Source: Orychophragmus violaceus | Taxonomy: Eukaryota > Streptophyta > Magnoliopsida > Brassicales > Brassicaceae | Reading direction: 5' to 3' | Length of the DNA: 64,000 nucleotides | NCBI GenBank assembly: GCA_030180135.1 | Contig: CM058237.1 | Coordinates: 102,349,489-102,413,488 of the forward strand | In this document: one piece after another, positions 56,440 through 64,000 of the stretch | How positions within the stretch are numbered: the first letter of the stretch is position 1 | How the letters are laid out: every line of letters begins with the position of its first letter | Made by a program: the position numbers and the translations under genes | Notes under the pieces: model-generated | What the model was told of the DNA's origin: nothing | The model's input: the letters and a program-made list of their open reading frames with translations, nothing else | The model's database searches: none

Positions 56440-59400
56440 GGATCATTAGTTGGAATTGTCAAGGTCTTGGGAGTAAATGGACAATCCGCTATCTGCGGGA
56501 AATATGGTTCAAACATAAACCTGATTTTCTTTTTTTGTCAGAGACAAAACAGGAATTTGCATTCACACAAGGATTCCAAGGTCATTTTGGATACGATAAA
56601 ATACATACAGTTGAACCGAGAGGATCAAGTGGAGGATTGGCGCTTTATTATAATAATACAGAAAATGTGGATATCATTTATTCAAGTAATAGAATTATTG
56701 ATATTGAGGCGGACGTGGAAGGAAATAGGGTTGCGATTTCATTTGTTTACGGTGAGCCAGTTCAAAAACTCAGGGATCAAGTCTGGGAACGCCTTACTCG
56801 GTTTGGCATTACCAGAAACATTCCTTGGTTCATTATTGGGGATCTAAATGAAATTACAGGAAACCATGACAAACAAGGAGGGAGTTTAAGACATGCCTCG
56901 ACATTCCTATCCTTTAATAACATGATCCGAGATTGTGGTATGATAGAATTTCCACACTTGGGAGATTCACTTTCTTGGAGAGGACGTAGGGGGAAACAAG
57001 TGGTACGATGTAAGCTTGATAGGGCCTTAGCTAATGAGGACTGGCACATGTTGTACCCAGTTTCATATGTGGAGTATCTAGGGATGATAGGGTCAGATCA
57101 CCGACCTCTGGTTGCGACGATTGAGGAGTCAAAGAAGAAAAGGAGAAGCCAATTTCACTTCGATAAAAGATGGATAGGAAAAGAAGGAATAATGGAAGTA
57201 ATTCAAGAAGGATGGAAAGATAAAGATGACACCAGAGGAAACGATATTTTCTCAAAAATTGGGAGATGTAGGCATGAGATATCTAAATGGAGGAAAAATA
57301 ATCTCCCATATGGTAAGGAGAAAATTATGGAGCTACAAAAGGAACTAGATATGGCACAAAAAAATGATCAGATAACACAGGAGGAAATATGGGACATTAC
57401 CAATAGATTGAAGGAAGCATACAAAGATGAGGAATTTTATTGGCAACAGAAGAGTCGAACCAGATGGCATACATCGGGAGATAGATATACAAAATTCTTT
57501 TTCGCTTTGACAAAGCAGAGACGGGCAAGAAATAGGATAGTCGGCTTACACAATGAGGGGGGAGAATGGGTCACTAAGGACTCGGAAGTTGAACGTGTGG
57601 CAGTAGATTATTTTACAAAACTTTTTGAAACAACATGTCCAACGGAATTTGATAATTTCCTACAAGAAGTCCCTACGTCGATAACGTATAGTATGAATGA
57701 TAAACTTATGGCACACGCTACGGAAGAGGAAATAAGGACAGCCGTATTTATGATGCATCCAGAAAAGGCACCGGGGCCTGATGGAATGACGGCTCTATTC
57801 TATCAACAGTCATGGAATATTGTTAAGAAGGATCTGACTCAACTGGTGAACGATTTTTTGACGAGTGGGGAATTTGATAAAAGGATAAATGCTACAAGCA
57901 TTTGTCTCATTCCTAAAACGGAACGACCTACAAGGATGACCGAGCTACGCCCAATAAGTCTATGTAACGTGGGATATAAAATAATATCAAAAGTGTTATG
58001 CCAAAGACTAAAGATCTTATTGCCCGACCTCATATCAGAGACACAATCCGCATTTGTGGCTGGAAGACTGATTTCGGATAACATATTAATAGCACAAGAG
58101 ATGTTCCATGGATTACGAACTAATCCAGCATGTAAAGGCAAATTTATGGCAATCAAAACGGATATGAGCAAGGCATATGATAGGATTGAATGGAGTTTTT
58201 TGGAAAAAGTATTAGGGAAAATGGGCTTTGCAGAACAATGGATACAACGCATAATGCGATGCATTACTACGGTTCAGTATAGGGTTTTGATTAATGGTCA
58301 ACCGCAGGGACATATTGTTCCAGAAAGAGGGTTACGACAGGGCGACCCATTATCACCGTACTTATTTATATTATGTACAGAGGCCCTTATAGCAAATATA
58401 AAATATGCGGAGAAAATAAAACAATTAACAGGACTAAAGGTAGCAAGGAAAAGCCCAGCCATCTCCCATTTACTCTTTGCAGACGATAGCTTATTCTTCT
58501 GCAAGGCTACAAAAGAGGAGTGTCAAACGATTCTAAGGATTCTCAAAGACTATGAGGGGGTATCAGGTCAACAAATAAATTTCGATAAATCATCAATACA
58601 ATTTGGCCATAAAGTGGAGGAAACAATACGGGAGGAGATGATAAACATACTGGGAATCACAAAAGTTAGGAGGAATGGGAACATATCTTGGAATCCCGGA
58701 AAGCCTAGGAGGTGCAAAAACACAGGTATTCAGCTTCCTGCAGGACCGACTGCATGGAAGAGTGAATGGATGGACAACTAAATATCTATCTCGAGGGGGA
58801 AAGGAGGTGTTGATCAAATCAGTAGCTACAACATTACCAAACCACGTGATGTCATGCTTTAGACTACCAAAGACGGTGACATCAAAACTAACGAGTGTAG
58901 TTTCCCACTTCTGGTGGAGTTCGGGAGGGGGAAATAAAGGAATGCATTGGATGGCCTGGGATAAGCTTTGTCAGGATAAGGATGATGGAGGGATTGGGTT
59001 CAGAGCTTTTAATGACACAAACACGGCCTTCCTAGCTAAGCAACTTTGGCGGTTGATTGACAAACCCAATCTCCTTTTTTCAAAGGTCTTTAAAGGACGA
59101 TATTTCAGGAATACGGATCCACTGGATCCAATACGATCATACTCACCGTCCTATGGATGGAGAAGTATTATCTCAGCTAGATCTCTGGTTAAAAAAGGAC
59201 TAATTAAGAGGGTGGGTTCAGGAACGTCCATTTCAATATGGAATGACCCCTGGATACCAGCCTATTGCCCGAGACCAGCAACCCGCAAACCATGTTCGAA
59301 CATTAACATATATATGGTAGACCAATTGATTGATAGTCGGAGTCGTACCTGGAACAAGGCGCTGCTAGAAGCAGTTTTTACTCATGAAGATGCAATGTTG

Positions 59401-59451
59401 ATTGGAAGCATGCCAATTAGCAAACGGGTAAAGCCAGATACACTAGGATGA
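56436..59451 (+). pseudogene. LINE ORF2, N-terminal part: AP endonuclease and RT
   Basis: Starts MRIISWNCQGLG at 56436. APE-type endonuclease motifs: WNCQG, SETK, YGEP, GDLNE and SDHRPL (to about residue 220). Reverse transcriptase: LIPKTERP, RPISLCNVGYKIISK, KTDMSKAYDRIEW, RGLRQGDPLSPYLFILC, FADDSLFF. One inserted base at about 58668 shifts the frame; after it the reading resumes as GGMGTYLGIPESLGG and runs to a TGA at 59449-59451 replacing Trp (then HFTKSGRYTVKSGY). This protein nicks DNA and primes reverse transcription at the target. Both lesions look recent, since the flanking frames are clean. Confidence 0.93.
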
Positions 59452-60507
59452 CATTTTACCAAATCAGGACGATACACGGTAAAATCAGGATATATTACGG
59501 AGAGGGAATTCCCGGATAAAGATAATCATGTTCAGATGATGGGCCCAGATATTAAGGGATTACAAGCACACTCATGGAAGATAAATTGTCCACCAAAATT
59601 GAGGCATTTTATCTGGCAGGTATTAACAGGATGTCTGGCGGTATCTAAAAACTTAAAGTCAAGAGGAATTCGATGTGACACACAATGTGTAAGGTGTGGA
59701 GCTGAGGAGACAGTAAATCATGTTCTATTTGAATGCCCCCCGGCACTTCAAACATGGGCCTTATCACGAGTTCCCACAAATCTGATATGCTTTCCCACAG
59801 AGGCACTCTATACAAATATGGATTATCTATTTTGGAGGCTACCACCATTCGACGCAAATGGCCAGTTTCCTTGGATACTTTGGTATATTTGGAAGAGTAG
59901 AAATGATATGGTATACAATAATATAGATCGTGACCCCAATGAGACATTGAGGCTGGTAGAAACGGAATATTTATCATGGGAAGGAGCCCATGCAGACACT
60001 ACGGACAGTATCCATAGACATAAGGAAAATCCAGATCCAAACATAATTACAGAGATACATAAGGGCCAATGGTGTTTTGTGGATGGATCCTGGAAGGAGG
60101 GAGACTTGTATACTGGTCATGGTTGGTATAGTTGCTATGAAGGAGGGATAAACATACAGATGGGAGCTCGGAACACCAGACAGAGCTTATCGCCGCTGCA
60201 TGCGGAATTTGAGGCACTCATATGGGCTATGGAATGTATGGAATTTTTCGATCAAAGACACATTACTTTGGCAACGGATTGTTCAGAAGTGGTAAAGATC
60301 GTCACTGATCCAGAGAATTGGCCAGCCTTTTCAGTCTACACAGAAGAATTCGACTGGAGGAAGATGTCCTTCACGACTTTTGTCCTAAAACACATACCCC
60401 GCTCGCAGAATCAGACAGCAGATAGGCTAGCACGAAGTGCTAGACTCAGGCAGTCAACAAGCACACATATTGGGCCGGAACCACCGATATGGATGATAGA
60501 AAACTAG
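59452..60507 (+). pseudogene. LINE ORF2, C-terminal part: zf-RVT and RNase H
   Basis: Continues ORF2 after the in-frame TGA. It has the zf-RVT region (KINCPPKLRHFIWQVLTGCL, then CVRCGAEETVNHVLFEC) and an RVT_3-type RNase H domain (FVDGSW, HAEFEAL, ATDCSEVV, NQTADRLARSA), so the catalytic D/E/D/D residues remain. It ends at 60507, shortly before the poly(A). An RNase H at the C-terminus is usual in plant L1 elements of this type. Confidence 0.92.
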
Positions 60508-60561
60508 TGTTCTCATTCTATTTTGTTGTCAAAAAAAAAAAAAAAATCACTCTCGCCGTTA

Positions 60562-60873
60562 TTGAACGAGCAGAACAAAAGTAAAACCCTAAAATACTAG
60601 AGAGACAAATAGTTTGTCTAGATCTGAGATTTGATCTCGACGGCACTAGCATCCCGTTTTGATCCAGTTTGTGTACGTGTAGATATCGGTAGAGGCACAA
60701 CACTTGCAGTGCTAAAGAATTTCGAATTGCCTCGTTTTTATTCCGCTGCAAAATATCCAGTTATATTCGAAACTGTAGATCTAGATTTATTTCAGTATTT
60801 GCATGAGATCTTGGCTAGTATGTTCATAGGTTGATTTATAAAATTGTTTTATAAACCGGTATGAATTCCAACA
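60562..60873 (+). repeat. Copia J 5' LTR, right part
   Basis: Resumes after the LINE TSD and ends ATTCCAACA, followed by the PBS TGGTATCAGAGCA (60875-60887). It contains the CCGCTGCAAA motif that stands next to a splice donor in the related elements. Confidence 0.92.
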
Positions 60874-60887
60874 GTGGTATCAGAGCA

Positions 60888-61959
60888 TGCTTGTATAATA
60901 CTGATTTTGAATCTAATTTCGTCTATATTAGATATAGATAAGTAACTTGTTTTATTCAGAAATTGAATTTGGATCGTTACCTTTGATAAAATTGTTTCTT
61001 AAACATGTGCATGTAATCTTCATAAGTTAAAACATGTTTTTGAGATAATTCAATTTGATTAAATTATTAGAAATTGTGAATTGAGTTTACAATTTCTGTA
61101 AAGCACGTTCGCTTTGACATAATAAGCTATTTGTAGTAAAATATTTTAGTTATATTGTGAGATGTATAGTGTGTATATATCTCTTGTGGTTGTGTGTTAA
61201 TAAGAACAATCTACATACGTTTGTGACCTAGCTTTGGTGACAAAGTCAACGTGACTTGTATGAATCGCAAGCTAGTATTATTGGCTGTGATTCTTACGTA
61301 TGTTAATTATATATTAGAATTATAATTTGATTAGATTCTAATAGTAAATTAAAGTTATCTAATAAATAATTAATAATTTTAATTAGATTAAAATAAATTT
61401 ATTTATTTAATAATCCAATAAAATACGTATAAGATATGTATTAGTTATATTTATATTATTTATATAAGATATAAAATTTAAATATAAATTAAAATTGGAT
61501 TAAAATCAGTTCTTCATCTAATATCAAGTATTTGATGTCTCTCCAATCTTTTCAACTATCAAGGCTTATTTCATTGTGTGATGGGCTTGCCAAAGCAAGG
61601 TGTCCACAATTACATAAGTGAGGTAGATGGTAATGGTTACCATGTGAAACAAGATTGGTTTGCTTGACTAAGCTATCAAAACGGTTTTAGGCTTAGAGGC
61701 ATATGTTGGATAAGACATAAGATGTCATCTAACAACCAAGAGTTATATTTGATATAATTATAAAGGTGTTGTTTACCTAAATAACCAGACATTCGGGGGT
61801 TGAGCCAAAGCTCACTCGAATTCTAGTGAAATATGGATCTTGGATCATTATATTCAATTTGAGGAAATTGTTATTTGAATATAATGTGAGTTTCTTAATT
61901 GTTAAGATTTCTCTTATTCCCGAACATCATATTAACATTGTTATTCTTTATCTCCAGCA
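60888..61959 (+). other. Copia J leader
   Basis: AT-rich non-coding leader before gag. It ends TCTCCAG then CAATG, again a splice-acceptor-like site two bases before the start codon. I see no TCGRYCGA palindrome pair here and no gene. Confidence 0.8.
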
Positions 61960-64000
61960 ATGTCAACTCCCCACAACTCGTTTTCATTGAGATCTGTCCT
62001 TGAGAAGGATAAACTTAATGGATCGAATTTCCTCGAATGGTATCGAAACTTGAGAATTGTTCTCAGACAGGAGAAAAAGGACTATGTCCTTGAAAAGGTT
62101 CTTCCTGAAAAACCTAAGACCAATGCTCAGCATGTAGAGAGAAATGCTTATGAGAAGCATGTCAATGATAGGGTGGATGTGTGTTGTCTTATGTTGGCTA
62201 CCATGAACTCAGACTTGCAAAAGCAATATGAGAACGTGGATTCGCCAATTGACATGATCACTAGCCTGAAAGGAATGTTTCAGGAGAAGGCACGAACTGA
62301 AAGATACCAGACGGTTAAAACTCTCATTGAGTGCAAGCTACCAAAAGATGATCCAGATATCCCACATGTCATTAAGATGATGGGTTATATTGATAACCTG
62401 GAAAAACTGGATTGTCCTATCAGCCAAGAGTTGGCTACTGATCTCATCCTGCAGTCGTTGCCGTCAAGCTATGATCAGTTTGTTATGAACTACAACATGA
62501 ACAACTTGACAAAGACTTTGACTGAGTTGCATGGGATGCTCAAAACTGCTGAACCTAACATCAAGAAGGACACCCCAAATGTCCTTATGGTACAAAAGGG
62601 TAAAAAGTTTAAGAAACATGGTAAGAACAAAGGTGATGGCAAGACGAGCTCGATTGTGAATCCAAGCGAGTCTAACCATGCTCCTAAGGTTAAACCTGGT
62701 CCTTCTACAGATGATAAGTGCCATTATTGTAATGGTTATGGGCATTGGAAAAGAAACTGCAATAAATTCCTGGAAGATCTGAAAAAGAAGAAGAAGAAGA
62801 CTTTCGAGACTTCATCTTCAGGTATTTATGTTATAGAAGTAAATGTTACTACTTCTGGTTTTACTTCTTGGGTATTGGATACCGGCTGTGGTGCTCATAT
62901 TTGTACAAATATGCAGGGCCTAAGCAACAGTAGGACTTTGGAGAAAGGACAAGTGGACCTGCGTGTGGGAAATGGAGCAAGAGTTGCTGCATTAGCCGTA
63001 TGAACATTTCATTTGTCTTAGCCTTCTGGCTTGGTTTTAGAACTTAAGAATTGCTACTATGTACCTATTATAAGCAGAAATATTATTTATATTCCTTGTT
63101 TGGATTTGGAAGGATATCAGTTTTCAATCAAGAACAAGTGTTGTTCATTTGATTACAATGATATATTTTATGGTAGCGATCCATTAAAGAATGGACTTTA
63201 TGTTCTAAACCAAAGTGTGCCAATCTATAACATTAATACCAAGAGATTCAAGTCAAATGATATGAATCAAACTTTTCTTTGGCATTGTCGTTTGGGCCAC
63301 ATAAATGAGAAACGCATTCAAAAGCTTCATAGTGATGGACTTTTGAGCTCATTTGATTATGAATCATATGAGAAATGTGAATCTTGTTTATTGGGAAAAA
63401 TGACTAAGGCTCCTTTTACTGGACACAATGAAAGAGCTAAGGACTTATTGGAACTTATACATACTGATGTATGCGGACCGATGAGCATAAATGCTAGAGG
63501 AAACTACTAGTACTTCATCACATTTACTGACGACTTCAGTAGATATGGTTATGTTTATCTAATGAAGCATAAGTCTGAATCTTTTGAAAAGTTCAAAGAA
63601 TTTCAGAATGAAGTACAAAACCAGCTTGGCAAGACAATCAAAGCACTTCGATCAGATCGAGGTGGTGAATATTTGAGTCAAACTTTCGATGACCACCTGA
63701 AAGAGTGTGGAATTGTTTCACAACTCACTCCTCCAGGAACACCACAGTTAAATGGTGTTTCTGAAAGGAGAAATCGAACTTTATTAGATATGGTTCGATC
63801 AATGATGAGTCATGCAGATCTTCCATTATCCTTTTGGGGATACGCTCTAGAAACTTCTGCGTTTACGCTAAACAGATGTCCATCAAAATCAGTTGAGAAG
63901 ACACCATATGAGATATGAACTGGAAGAGTTCCAAACTTGTCTTTTCTGAAAATTTGGGGTTGTGATGCTTATGTTAAACGCATGTTTACCGATAAGCTCG
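61960..64000 (+). pseudogene. Copia J gag-pol, decayed, runs off the window
   Basis: ATG at 61960 (MSTPHNSFSLRSVLEKDKLNG). Gag, knuckle CHYCNGYGHWKRNC, a poly-Lys run and protease DTGCGAHICTN follow to a TGA at 63001-63003 (expected Gly). The reading then shows YCYVPIISRN-like spacer, integrase HCRLGH, HTDVCGP, a TAG at 63508-63510 (expected Gln), LRSDRGGEY, SERRNR and a TGA at about 63916 (expected Trp). All in order and clearly of D's lineage. RT lies beyond the window. Confidence 0.92.

Larger units (their letters stand above)
52896..60545 (+). mobile_element. Full-length L1-type LINE
   Basis: A 7.65-kb non-LTR retrotransposon with 5' leader, gag-like ORF1, an unexplained middle frame, ORF2 (endonuclease, RT, zinc finger, RNase H) and a 3' poly(A) of about 15, bounded by a 16-bp TSD. 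The presence of a 5' leader and TSD suggests little or no 5' truncation. ORF2 has two lesions, so it is not autonomous now. Confidence 0.95.

Overview
The window is heterochromatin-like DNA from a flowering plant, probably a dicot and possibly Brassicaceae. That rests on the retroelement types (Ty1/copia primed by initiator tRNA-Met, Athila-type Ty3/gypsy primed with TGGCGCCGTTGCCGGGG, a long-LTR gypsy, and an L1-type LINE) and on remains of a plant BR-SIGNALING KINASE (BSK) gene. The family assignment is inference. I see no intact host gene, rRNA, tRNA or CRISPR.

Layout. The only host sequence is a decayed BSK pseudogene (about 29150-30680, minus). Both sides of it were broken by retrotransposons that were then hit again and again. 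Left side, read outward in: copia E (plus) lies in the BSK last-exon region; copia D (minus) lies in E; long-LTR gypsy C (plus) lies in D; copia B (minus) lies in C; copia A (plus, 2828-10649) lies in B. That is five levels of nesting. Right side: Athila F (plus, from 30681) lies in BSK. F carries copia G (minus, 31616-45972), which carries copia K (plus, 36647-43973). F also carries an Athila solo LTR H (50885-52051) inside its RT, and copia J (plus, from 52443), whose 5' LTR is split by a full-length LINE (52896-60544). Target-site duplications are visible on both sides for A (CAGAA), K (GTACC), G (CTAGA), H (AAGAA) and the LINE (about 16 bp).

Age order agrees with the nesting. A's two 672-bp LTRs appear identical and its 1325-codon polyprotein is open, so A looks intact and very young. 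B's visible LTR parts are identical over 385 bp, but its reading frame is broken by a 16-bp deletion. K's LTRs differ at 4 of 685 positions. G's differ at roughly 2%. K and G have badly decayed pol regions that share lesions, so they look like a non-autonomous lineage moved in trans.

The most unusual signal is a small DNA module: two TCG-RY-CGA palindromes (flanks GTG/CAC or GCA/TGC), usually with centres exactly 21 bp apart. It recurs in LTRs, leaders and even coding sequence of unrelated elements (copia A, D, G; Athila F; a 20-bp relative in H). In four LTR types it sits about 70-110 bp upstream of a TATA-like box, as expected of a shared promoter element. Other items of note: a probable leader intron common to the copia elements, directly abutting tandem Athila LTRs, a chain of stem-loops in the gypsy C LTR, and a LINE with an unexplained third open frame that overlaps the ORF2 start as ATGA.
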